DNA of 64,000 bases, from the NCBI GenBank assembly GCA_028274465.1, contig JAHHQI010000245.1:1-64000 (forward strand), given 5' to 3'. Under the pieces are notes generated by a model. That model made no database searches. It saw nothing but the letters and a program-made list of their open reading frames with translations, and was not told where the DNA came from. The number at the start of each line of letters is the position of its first letter. The stretch's first letter is position 1. The translations under genes and the position numbers were made by a program. The DNA comes from Plantago ovata (Eukaryota > Streptophyta > Magnoliopsida > Lamiales > Plantaginaceae). Shown piece after piece: positions 54,041 through 63,261 of this stretch.

Positions 54041-54762
54041 TGATGAACCGGATTTGTCGGGTCCCGGTTCAGCAAATAAATTTGTTATTTAGCCAAAGGC
54101 AATTCACAACTACAACGAAAACGTAGTGTAGCAGTAGAATGAACCTCGAGTGTCGTTCTCTAAGGACTATAACTAGCTTTATCAAATCTAATTTAGAATA
54201 TAAAAAACAGCAGACGGATAGCAAAGGTTTTTCTAACAGATAATGGAGATTGGTGATAGTATGATCCTTCAAAGCATAACGGGTCAATAATCATGCGTAA
54301 ATTCCTCGGTCTTGCATGGAGATCTTTGATCAATCGAATGTCCTGTTGCAATTATTAAGCACTACGAAGATAAAGATACTGACAAAGTCAATCACTATTG
54401 TCCTATTGTGTTCCGTAATTATTCAACACTACGAAATATAGATGTGCATAGGTCGACGAGGGTCCAATTGTGCATAATAATTAATACAACATACGAGAAT
54501 TTAGGCTGAGCCGGATCAACGAAATAAAGCAATACACGGAGTATAATGCAATATAGCCATTAGCATGATTATCTTCCTTCGCTAAGAATTCACATACTAC
54601 CACCAACGATAAGTTTAGCTACTCTAATAGCATGCAATCAACAGAAATCATAGAAGAAAACATGTTGAAAGATAAAATGCACTAAAATGTAGCTGAATTA
54701 ACATAGAGGATAGCTAATAGGTGAAAAAGACTCAAATGAAAGTGTAAAATACACATTCATCA
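54041..54762 (-). repeat. 5' LTR with an internal deletion of about 560 bp
   Basis: It matches 49241-50523 at both ends, but jumps from GTTGAAAGAT (about 54674) to AAAATGCACTAAAATG. The promoter region with GC palindromes and the TATA box is removed, so this LTR could not start the genomic RNA. Confidence 0.85.
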
Positions 54763-55053
54763 ATCTCATCATATAATATGCTCATCTAAATACTTTACTG
54801 GTAATGCTAGAGCTGTTGATAGAGTAGTACAGTTACCCAATGGTTTTAACTACACTATTCTCATACATGAGATGTGAAAATAAATGAGAAACTCACATTA
54901 AGAAAGGTTCTCTATGTGTCTACTTTCAAGCTCACTTAGTATCAAACAGAATGGTCAATGATGATAATATTTTGTTGTTTTTACTAAAAATGATTGCATA
55001 ATAACTCAGGAGAGTTCAATGATGATGACTTTCTTGACTAAGATTGACATGAT
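54763..55053 (+). pseudogene. Continuation of the copia protease after the nested insertion
   Basis: Following the duplicated ATCTC, fragments in changing frames (YFTGNARAVDRVVQLPNGF; KINEKLTLRKVLYV) match the usual continuation of copia protease. Several stops are present. It ends where the LTR-A fragment begins. Confidence 0.6.
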
Positions 55054-55529
55054 TGATAAATGTGTATTTTACACTTCATTTGGTCTTTTCACCCTATTTT
55101 AGCTATCATCTATGTTAATTTAGCTATATTTAGTGCATTTTATTAGAATAGTGTCACGTTTCCTTTAGTTTGTATTTTACAGATTTTGGTTGAAAAACGA
55201 GGTTTCCGGGCAAGTTATATTGAAGTAGACAAGGAATTGGAGTTCGAACCTAATTGTAGTATCTGAAAGATTCCGATAGGATTTGAAGTCTGGGGTCGAG
55301 TCTGAAGCTAAGGTCACTGGAATGCAAAAACCGAGTCCGAAAAGGGGAAGAAATCCAAAAATGCATCGAAAACGCGTAACGCGAATCGCCCGGTGTGTGG
55401 GCCCTTCGCCCCACACCTCCGAATACCTATATATAGTTGCTCAGTTTTCTCCGTTTTTTTTCATACTTTTCAGACCTTTTCTCTCTCACCTTTCTCAGTA
55501 GTTTTAGGTAGGAATTCTCCAGAGCCTGT
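55054..55529 (+). repeat. LTR-A fragment (first part of an LTR)
   Basis: Starts TGATAAATGTG and follows LTR-A in plus orientation through two degenerate GC palindromes (55383-55416) and TATATATAG to TTTTAGGTAGGAATT, then stops at CCTGT where the next element begins. It is older than its neighbour, judging from its many small differences. Confidence 0.8.
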
Positions 55530-56786
55530 TGATGAACGTGTATTTTACACTTTCATTCGAGTCTTTTTCACCTATTTAGCTATCCTCTATGTTAATTTAG
55601 CTATATTTTAGTACATTTTATTAGAATAGTGGTCACGTTTCCCTTTAGATTTTATTTATAGGTTTTGGTTAAAATTCGGAGATTTACGGGCAATTATATT
55701 GAAGTCTACAAGGAATTGGTGTTCCAGAAGCCTATTTGGAGTATCTGAAGGTTTCCGGATAGGATTTGGAGTCTAGGGGTCGAATCTGGAGGTTAGAAGG
55801 CCATTAGAAGTCTAAAACCGAGTCCGAAAAGGTGAAGAAAACCAAATTCGCGTCGAAAAACGCGAAATTCCGCAAATACTGGGGGCGAACCGCCCAGCTC
55901 TCGGGCGAACCGCCCCAGACGTTTTTCGGGCCTATATATAGTTGCGAGTTTCTCTCCGAAATTCATATCTTTCCAAGACTACTTTCTCACCTCTCTCTAT
56001 AGTTTTAGGTAGGAACTTCCCGGGGCCTGTCCTGGGAGTTCCATAGCTAGGGGATACTTTTTCATAGCAGATTGGAGCGCGTAGGATCACAATCATCCGG
56101 AGATTGACAACCTTCGGTAACTTTGTATCTTACAACTTTTATCTACTTATTTTATATATTCTTTCAATATGTTTTCTTCTATGATTGCTATGATTGCATG
56201 CACATTATGAGTAGCTAAATTTATCGTTGGTGGTAGTATGTGAATTCTTAGCGAGGGAAGATAATCATGCTAATGGCTATATCGCGCATTATACTCCGTG
56301 TCATTGCTTTATTTCGTTGATGAGTTGAACACCAAAATTCTCGTATTTTGTATTGATCATTATGCACACTAGGACACTTGTCGGCCAATCAGACTTAATT
56401 ATCCTCGTAGTGTTGAATGATTACGGAACACAATAGGACGTTAGTTGTTGACAGGTCAGACCCATACTATCTTCGTAGTGCACAATACTTACAACAGGAC
56501 CCAAGATTCATTCAAAGATCTCTATGCAAGACCGAGGAATTTATGCATGATTATCGACCCATTATGTTAAGAAGGACCATACTATCACCAACCCCATTAT
56601 CTGCTTGAAAACCCCTATCTTTTTTATATGTTGTTTTATATTTTCTATTAAATAGATAAAGCTAGTTATAGTCCTGAGAGAACGACACTCGAGTCATTCT
56701 GCTGCTACACTACGGTTTTCGTTGTAGTTGTGGATTGCATTTGGCTAATTACAAATATTATTTGATTGAATCTGACACGTTCATCA
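55530..56786 (+). repeat. 5' LTR of the plus-strand Athila-like element
   Basis: The 1257-bp LTR runs from TGATGAACGTG to CACGTTCATCA. Two GC palindromes (about 55882-55895 and 55903-55917) precede CCTATATATAG (55931-55941). Confidence 0.88.
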
Positions 56787-56788
56787 AA

Positions 56789-56806
56789 TGGCGCCGTTGC
56801 CGGGGA
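56789..56806 (+). other. tRNA-Asp type primer-binding site
   Basis: TGGCGCCGTTGCCGGGGA, an exact Athila PBS, two bases after the LTR end. Confidence 0.85.
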
Positions 56807-56947
56807 CTATACTCCTTTTTTCTATTTAATTTGTTTTATTTTACAGCTTTAGATTCCTATTTCTTTAGTTTTAGTTTCCTTTTTAATCTCTCTCTGTTTT
56901 CCTATTTGTTCTAATCACTTCTTCTAGCCTGTCACAGATAGTGTATG

Positions 56948-58949
56948 CCGCATACACGTTCTGCAGGAATACCGCTTGCTGATTCAATTGCTGAGATCGA
57001 TAGAGTCTACACCAAAGAAGGCGACTCCTTTTCAAGGAAATCGACGGAATGGAAGAAGCTAAACCACTGAAGGCATGAGTACAACCCACCAAGGATCGTA
57101 TGAGGGGACCGGCGATTGTTCTTTCGCCCGCAACCCGAGATCTGGAAATCAAGAACCACGCATTCCAACAACTTCCGAGGTTCTATGGCTATCAAGGGAA
57201 GATGTGATGGGGTACTTGAACGGTATCGATGATTTCGTCTCAACTCCCACGACCGGAGCTGACACAACAACAGATGAGTTAGGATGAGGTTCTTGCAATG
57301 GGACTTGGCGACAGAGCCAAGTCATGGCTGAGTTCTCTACCAGCCACTCGCTGACACTTGGGAAAGGTTTTTTCAGCTTTCATGGAAAAATACTTCCCAC
57401 ACACTCTGACTACTGCGCTCAAGGCGCAAATCACTGGATTCAAGCAGGACTACTATGAGACCATCTACACCGCGTTCGAGAGGTTCCAAGATCTCACGAA
57501 CAAGTGCCCTCACCATGGTTTTGAACTCTCCGACCTAGTCCAACACTTCTACAATGGACTAACCTTCGAGAACCAACAAGTGGTGGATTTCCAATGCCGA
57601 GGCAATATTTGGGAGGAAACCGCAGGAAGCCGTCTGGGCAGTTTTCGAAAGGCTTTGCTAAGGGTTCGCAGTTCAAGGACCCAAGAGCAATGGTTAGGAG
57701 ACGTGGACCCTAAGCTCCACCCAATCAAGAAGCCCCTATGTACAGGGGGAATGGGGATCAATTCGAGTGCTTTACCAACGAATTGAAGCAAGTCCTCAAG
57801 AGCGCCACCTGAACACTGTTTCGAACGAAGTATGCCGGAATATGCAAGAACTATGGCATGGAGCTCATATGTGTAGATCGAGTTGCATACGATGATGGCA
57901 ACTGGGCTCGAGGAGAGCGAAGAAGAAGCCTTTGCTACGGAGTTTGGTACTCAAGAGTTAGCTACGGACAAGACGGTAAGAATCCTCGATGGATTTTCCG
58001 GAAAGGATACCGTAACAATCAAGGATATGCACCGGCTAACCAAAACTTATGGACCTAACCAAGACCGTAGTAGGCTTAACTATGGTAATGATCATGCGAA
58101 AAACCCTGCTCCAAAGAGCCACCGAAGTCGAAGACGGCTCACTGATGGAGAACTTACAGAAGATGGGTCGATCACACACAAATTTTATCAAACTATGAGG
58201 AGGATCCGAGAAACTAGGGGCAAGGCTCGATAGGTTAGAAGAGAGCACTAGGCTTGCCCATCAAAAGATGCAAGAGTTGATCGACCGAAGAGAAGTAAAG
58301 AACAAGGCAACACTGAGAAGGTCGTTAGGTGCGAGTGTTGCATGAAGAAGAACTACAACAGGCTGAGGAAGAAGAGGAGGACCTTGGTTTGACACAAGTG
58401 ATGAGGAGCAAGAAGATCCCGAACCACTCCCTAAAAGTTTCGATGTTAAGGTAGGGATTGGTGAGCTTGAAGATGTCCGTGCCACACTAGACATGGATCC
58501 TACTCAAACATAATTCGTTGAATGTGTTTGAAAAGAGTAACCTTGGAAAACTATCTGAGGAAAGGGCTATTGTGTGACTGGCGGATGGATCATTCATGAG
58601 ACCCGAGGGCGTTGTGAAAAATGTGTTGGTCAAGATTGGTGGAGCATCAATAAACACCAATTTCGTAGTGATGCCGGCATCTGCACCTGGGACGGGGGAT
58701 GTCATACTCTTAGGACAAACATTCTTGACCAAGCTACGCTCCGTAATGGACATCTACCAAAGAACTTGCACCATCGAGGTGGATGGCAAACAACACGTAT
58801 TGCAAGCCATAAATGATCCACCAGAGCCGCCAGATATTATTACTCACTATTGTGGTCTTGCAGCCTATATTCTTTCTTATTCACAGGTTCGTGGCATGGA
58901 AAGGAGATCAATGAAGGGGAAGACTAGTACCCGCAAAAAGAAGAGATAG
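56948..58949 (+). pseudogene. Athila-like gag-protease, heavily frameshifted
   Basis: Begins MPHTRSAGIPLADSIAEIDR at 56948, like the gag start at 14488. Domain fragments in order are RGPAIVLSPATRDLEIKNH-like sequence near 57100, AFMEKYFPHTLTTALKAQ and LSDLVQHFYNGLTFENQQ (57358-57640), SRLNYGNDHAKNPAPKSH (58070), a weak protease start, and the protease C-terminal part VVMPASAPGTGDVILLGQ (58660) ending STRKKKR at 58949. At least six frame changes occur. It confirms that a stop follows STRKK-type sequence in this family. Confidence 0.82.
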
Positions 58950-58992
58950 GCGCAGACAGGAGTCGAGTCAAAGACTTAAAACAATGACGCTA

Positions 58993-59010
58993 TCCGGGAG
59001 GCAACCCGGA
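58993..59010 (+). repeat. Conserved hairpin downstream of the gag-protease stop
   Basis: TCCGGG / CCCGGA 6-bp stem with loop AGGCAA, 44 bases after the stop. The same 18 bases occur in reverse orientation at 36911-36928 and 52056-52073. Confidence 0.75.
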
Positions 59011-59100
59011 ATTTTTTATCGCTTTCTTTACTGCTTTTCTGCATGCATTTCATTCTTGAACTATTTGCTTCTCATATGCGAATTTGTTCATGTGTGTGTC

Positions 59101-59855
59101 TGTTGAAGGGTAATTCGTGTTTCTTTCTAAGTTCGCAGTAAATCACTAATCTAAGTCATTCTAGTTCTTCTTCATATAGTGTTCCTCTGAGATAGGAAGT
59201 GAGCCTTCTTGTAGCTTCCTCGTACCTGAAATAGACTAGGGGGGGGGGGTTAGAGTCTCTTGCCCGGTCTGTAAGATATCAGACCGGAGAGGCGACTTTA
59301 CGAGTAGGGAGTTGTGAGGCTTCCCTAGTACGAGTAGTAAATGTCGTGGTTGAGAGGAGTTAATGTTGCTTACTGTTGAGGAGTAAATGAGGCCCTTATA
59401 TACTTGTGACCCTTCGACTTCCGGTAGTGTAGGATCGCGACACGTGTACGGATAGGATTGAGGCCTTCCTCGGCCCAGGCCCATTAAGGAGGTCCATGGG
59501 CCTTGGCCCAAGGGAGCGACCATGGCTGGTCGCTCCAGGGTCCTCGTGCCTTCTTTATACGTGGAAGATGCGAGTAGTGTCCTGCTCAGTTTCTGTCAAG
59601 GAGAGTTACCTTGACGTAAGGTCTCCTCGAGCCCGAGAGATGCTCCTCGAGCTTACTGGCAGCTTTGTCCTTGTGAGGAGCTTATTTTGAGGGTTGTCCT
59701 CCCAGTGATGGTCGGACCCTATGTTTGGTCGGTCCACACCTTAGTGACATACTTGGGTGTGGTCGTGCCCCTTGAGGGACGGCCTATGATGCCTTGTCGC
59801 ACTCTTAGACCGCTCCAGTTCGTACATGCGGACTGAACATATTTCAACACTAACA
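59101..59855 (-). repeat. 3' LTR of the Tat/Retand derivative
   Basis: The 755-bp LTR runs from TGTTGAAGGG to CAACACTAACA and matches 7890-8643. A minus-strand TATATAAGG lies at about 59395-59403. Confidence 0.9.
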
Positions 59856-59873
59856 TATGTCCCCCTAGTTTCC
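59856..59873 (-). other. Polypurine tract of the Tat/Retand derivative
   Basis: The minus strand reads GAAACTAGGGGGACATA against the LTR end, which fixes the element orientation as minus. Confidence 0.75.
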
Positions 59874-60104
59874 AAGTATCTTTGTAGAAGATAGTTGAGG
59901 AACTATGTTGAAGTAGAGGTCGAGCAGAGCCCCGACTAGTAGTGGGCGAAAAAAGATTTCCGTATTCGCACCTTGGTATCTTTCCCTCCTCCTATCTCTC
60001 CCTCCCCCCCTTTTTATAGGGTGCGAGCAGACGTTGCTCGGACCGTATGAAAAGAGGTAGGTTTGCTGGGCAGAGATCGGATCCGGGTAAGTATTCTTTG
60101 GTGA

Positions 60105-60297
60105 AATGGAATGACTTCCTCCCGCTTTTTCTTTGCAAAATATCTCGAGGAGAGATATTTGTGAGAAAGGAATGGAATGACTTCCTACCGCTTTTTATTT
60201 GCAAATATCTCGAGGAGAGATATTTGTGAGAAAGGAATGGAATGACTTCCTGCCGCTTTTTCTTTGCAAAATATCTCGAGGAGAGATATTTGTGAGA
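60105..60297 (+). repeat. Three tandem copies of a 65-66 bp unit
   Basis: Units begin AATGGAATGACTTCC at 60105, 60171 and 60236. Each contains the near-palindrome ATATCTCGAGGAGAGATAT. Tat/Retand elements are known to carry variable tandem repeats in this 3' region. Confidence 0.88.
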
Positions 60298-60593
60298 GTG
60301 GCTCCTCGAACCCCCGCCACGTGTCCGGCGATTTTTTGTCCTAACCTTTTTCTCTGTGTGGTCTCGAGGAGGAAAGATCATGTCCGAGTAGTGCGGTGCT
60401 CGCGCTGCGAATTGTCTACTGTGATTAGGTAATTCAAGCCGACATTGGAAATTGTGCCCGCGCCAGAGCGGGAGCATGGAGGGCAAATGGGTAATTCGCC
60501 AAGCGGTCGTAATCTGGGCCATTGATCATGGCCACGTGGTCAATCCGGATGGCGCGAGGGCATGCATCGTTTCGTATCCCCGAGATACCCTTC

Positions 60594-60601
60594 TATAAAT
60601 A
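60594..60601 (+). promoter_or_regulatory. TATA box of the antisense gene
   Basis: TATAAATA sits in a pyrimidine/GC context (CCCTTCTATAAATAG). A start site about 30 bases downstream would give a leader of roughly 180 bases before the splice donor. Confidence 0.6.
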
Positions 60602-60812
60602 GTTCAATACTCGGTCATTCCACACTTTTCGCAATCCGAATATTCAGAGCTAAAAACAGAGAGCGAGGAGAGTTTTTGTGATCGACAAGCAACGTGGTTG
60701 AGACAAGTAGCGCGCGAGGAGAATTTCCGGTGTCCAGAAACCGAGTTTCAGGCGAATTTTCGACTTTTCCGGCTTCCTTTTCGGCTTCCAACCTTTACCA
60801 ACTTAACAACAA

Positions 60813-61444
60813 GTAAGTTTCCGCGTTTCCCTTTCAATTACTTGCTTTAATCTTCTCTATTTCGCTTGATTTCGCCGCTTTTTGCTCTCGGTTCTGCCTT
60901 TTTTGGTTCCGTCTTTCTTCAATCTCTTCCCGAATGTTGTTACTTGAGTATTTGCCGGTGGACGGCAGCCTTTGAACGGCATTGGACTTAAAAAACGCTA
61001 AACTGACCTGTAGATAGACTTTTATTGGACCGAATTGTGTCAATTCGACTTGCATGGCTGTAGGAGTAGTTCCCTATTCTTTATGCCTTTATTTTCTTTA
61101 CTGTAAGTCCCCGTTGCCTCCTCCTTAGAATAAGGCCGTAACTGTAACTGTAGGAATCCTCTGTTTCTTCGACCGGTTGGTCGCTCGTGTACTCCTCGTT
61201 CATATATACCTGCTCACTCTTATCTGTTTACATGCATGTTGGTATGCTGCTCGCTTTAATTATGCTTCGAGCGTTTGGTCGCTCCATGTGTGCTTCTCGC
61301 TCTACTTATGCTTTACTGTAGAGTAACTTCTTTTCTTCCGTTTGAGATTTTTCTCCGTTCGGGAGGTCGAACGTAATGAATACACCTAAACGGGCCTCTC
61401 GGACTATCACAAACCATCCTAATTTCTTCTTTGCCCACCTTTAG
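60813..61444 (+). other. Candidate leader intron of the antisense gene
   Basis: A strong donor GTAAGT at 60813 (AACAACAA before it) and a pyrimidine-rich acceptor TTTGCCCACCTTTAG ending at 61444 bracket a T-rich 632-base stretch. The first ATG of the long ORF comes one base after the acceptor. This is an inference from splice-site form and position. Confidence 0.55.
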
Positions 61445-61445
61445 G

Positions 61446-62645
61446 ATGTCCGAGAGGAGCGACGACAGCCAGAACCAGTCGGCCGCTGGAGAGTATGGGA
61501 TCGACCATACTACGTCGCCTGATTCGTCAGATGTATCAGCGACCTTTCTGGATGATACTATGGAGCAGGCTGCCGAGGAGCCTCATATTGAGCAAGGTGG
61601 CGAGCGGGCTGCCGAGGAGGATGAAGAGACTGAGAGCGAGGAGGATCTTTATCAGCTGGTTACCAGGAAGAGGCGTCGTACCGAAGATGATGATTTCATC
61701 GATGATCGGATGGAGGCGGAAGGTGGCCCTTCCAACCCTGGTGTGTCCGCGGAGTTAATTACTCGCGCTGCTCAAGTTCATGGCCGCAACTACGGGGCGG
61801 TTCATGTGGTACCTCCTGCAGAAGTCAGGATCGAGGAGATGGATGACACGGAGAGGCCGGAGTTAGCCTTGGCGCTTTATGAGGAGGGTGAACACTCGAT
61901 CCAATGCGGGAAGGCCCCTATCCCAGTTCAGATCATCGATAGCGATGAGACTGAGGAGGAGAGTGAGGAGGATGATGAAGCTACCTCTCCTCGGACTAGT
62001 CCTCCATCGAAGAGGGTTAGATTTCCCCCTCAAACCACTAGCAGGGCTGTTATGACCGACGAGGAGGAGGAGGAAGATCCTTTGACGATTGGATATGCCA
62101 ATAGGGATGAAGCTGGTCCGAGCACTAGGTCTCCTTCCTTCTCGGAAGGGCAAAGAAGGGCCATTAGAGATGCGAAGAGATTCGCACGCGAGGAGGAGAC
62201 TAGCTATCACTCTATCGATCCGACCACGATAGATTTCACTTTTCCGAGTGAGACCCGAGCACCCAATCCGCTCGAGAAGGAGGAGTATGAGATGCGCCTT
62301 GCTCAGATGGCTGCCGACAAGAAGAAGGCGAAGAATAGAGCAAGCAAGTGTTCTCGCTCTGGTAAGTCAAAAAAGGCCAAGGTCGTCGAGGAGCTTGAGC
62401 CTAAAGCCACTAAGGCTGCTGAGAAGAAATTCACAAAGAGTGTCCGCACAGTTGACCTCCCCGATCCGCAGGGTGAGAAGAACGAGGATGGTATTATCCC
62501 GACCACCTCTTCCACTGTCAAAGTCGAGGAGATTCCTACCCTCAAATGGAAGTATTCTCTTCCTGAGAATAAATTTGACATCCTCGTGCCCAAGGAGATA
62601 GGAAGTGAGCCTTCTTGTAGCTTCCTCGGACCTGAAATAGACTAG
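61446..62645 (+). CDS. Antisense ORF of the Tat/Retand derivative (C-terminus replaced by LTR)
   Basis: The ORF has 399 codons from the ATG at 61446 (MSERSDDSQNQ), chosen because it directly follows the candidate splice acceptor; an upstream in-frame ATG at 61431 lies inside the intron. The protein is very acidic near residues 55-67 and 168-180, with basic patches TRKRRR (73-78), SKRVRF (189-194) and DKKKAKNRASKCSRSGKSKK (291-310) that resemble nuclear localisation signals. I recognise no catalytic domain. Residues from about 384 on, and the stop, come from the LTR. The position antisense to pol matches the extra ORF of Tat elements; its function is unknown. Confidence 0.65.
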   Translation: MSERSDDSQNQSAAGEYGIDHTTSPDSSDVSATFLDDTMEQAAEEPHIEQGGERAAEEDEETESEEDLYQLVTRKRRRTEDDDFIDDRMEAEGGPSNPGVSAELITRAAQVHGRNYGAVHVVPPAEVRIEEMDDTERPELALALYEEGEHSIQCGKAPIPVQIIDSDETEEESEEDDEATSPRTSPPSKRVRFPPQTTSRAVMTDEEEEEDPLTIGYANRDEAGPSTRSPSFSEGQRRAIRDAKRFAREEETSYHSIDPTTIDFTFPSETRAPNPLEKEEYEMRLAQMAADKKKAKNRASKCSRSGKSKKAKVVEELEPKATKAAEKKFTKSVRTVDLPDPQGEKNEDGIIPTTSSTVKVEEIPTLKWKYSLPENKFDILVPKEIGSEPSCSFLGPEID

Positions 62646-63261
62646 GGGGGGGGGGGTTAGTGTCTCTTGCCCGGTCTGTAAGATATCAGACCTGAGAGGC
62701 GACTTTACGAGTAGGGAGTTGTGAGGCTTCCCTAGTACGAGTAGTAAATGTGGTGGTTGAGAGAAGTTAATGTTGCTTACTGTTGAGGAGTAAATGAGGC
62801 CTTTATATACTTGTGACCCTTCGACTTCCGGTAGTGTAGGATCGCGACACGTGTACGGATAGGATTGAGGCCTTCCTCGGCCCAGGCCCATTAAGGAGGT
62901 CCATGGTCCTTGGCCCAAGGGAGCGACCATGGCTGGTCGCTCAGGGTCCTCGTGCCTTCTTTATACGTGGAAGATGCGAGTAGTGTCCTGCTCAGTTTCT
63001 GTCAAGGAGCGTTACCTTGACATAAGGTCTCCTCGAGCCCGAGAGATTCTCCTCGAGCTTACTGGCAGCTTTGTCCTTGTGAGGAGCTTATTTTGAGGGT
63101 TGTCCTCCCAGTGATGGTCGGACCCTATGTTTGGTCGGTCCACACCTTAGTGACATACTTGGGTGTGGTCGTGCCCCTTGAGGTACGGCCTATGATGCCT
63201 TGTCGCGCTCTTAGACCGCTCCAGTTCGTACATGCGGACTGGACATATTTCAACACTAACA
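62595..63261 (-). repeat. 5' LTR of the Tat/Retand derivative, inner 88 bp deleted
   Basis: Matches 59189-59855 at the same length (667 bp) with only scattered substitutions. The missing part would have adjoined the PBS. Confidence 0.9.

Larger units (their letters stand above)
49241..54762 (-). mobile_element. Athila-like gag-protease element with complete ends
   Basis: Minus strand: 5' LTR 54762-54041 (internally deleted), PBS, gag-protease, non-coding tail, PPT, 3' LTR 50523-49241. The target duplication ATCTC is at 49236-49240 and 54763-54767. The interior between PBS and PPT is only about 3.5 kb and encodes nothing beyond gag-protease. The tail matches that of 23803-40170, including both hairpin-PPT modules (51322-51343 and 51437-51458). 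The element is the clearest complete example of the group here. Confidence 0.9.
47784..55053 (+). mobile_element. Second Ty1/copia element, 5' part (LTR, gag, protease), interrupted
   Basis: A short candidate LTR (about 47784-47975) with TATATATG, a weak Met-type PBS (ATGGCATCACGAGC near 47981), a copia gag and the start of the protease are visible on the plus strand. The Athila-like element at 49241-54762 splits the protease. Protease-like sequence resumes at 54763 (RAVDRVVQLPNGF) with stops and fades near 55053, where an LTR-A fragment starts. The LTR limits are approximate. Confidence 0.65.
59101..63261 (-). mobile_element. Tat/Retand deletion derivative with an antisense gene
   Basis: LTRs at 59101-59855 (3' LTR in element orientation) and 62595-63261 (5' LTR, lacking its inner 88 bp) are flanked by GTGTC at 59096-59100 and 63262-63266. 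PBS, gag, protease, RT and integrase are absent: the deletion joins the antisense ORF directly to the LTR through the shared GAGATAGGA. What remains is a PPT, tandem repeats, and a plus-strand gene with a TATA box and leader intron. The two LTRs are nearly identical, so the insertion is recent relative to its surroundings. Confidence 0.9.

Noticed and set aside
59992..60522. A 176-codon minus-strand frame over the tandem repeats
   Set aside because: It is produced by the repeated 66-bp unit and has no recognisable domain; the plus-strand promoter and gene explain the region better.
62367..62930. A 187-codon minus-strand frame across the LTR and ORF (also 59236-59523)
   Set aside because: It overlaps the better supported antisense gene and LTR; the shared part is simply LTR sequence.
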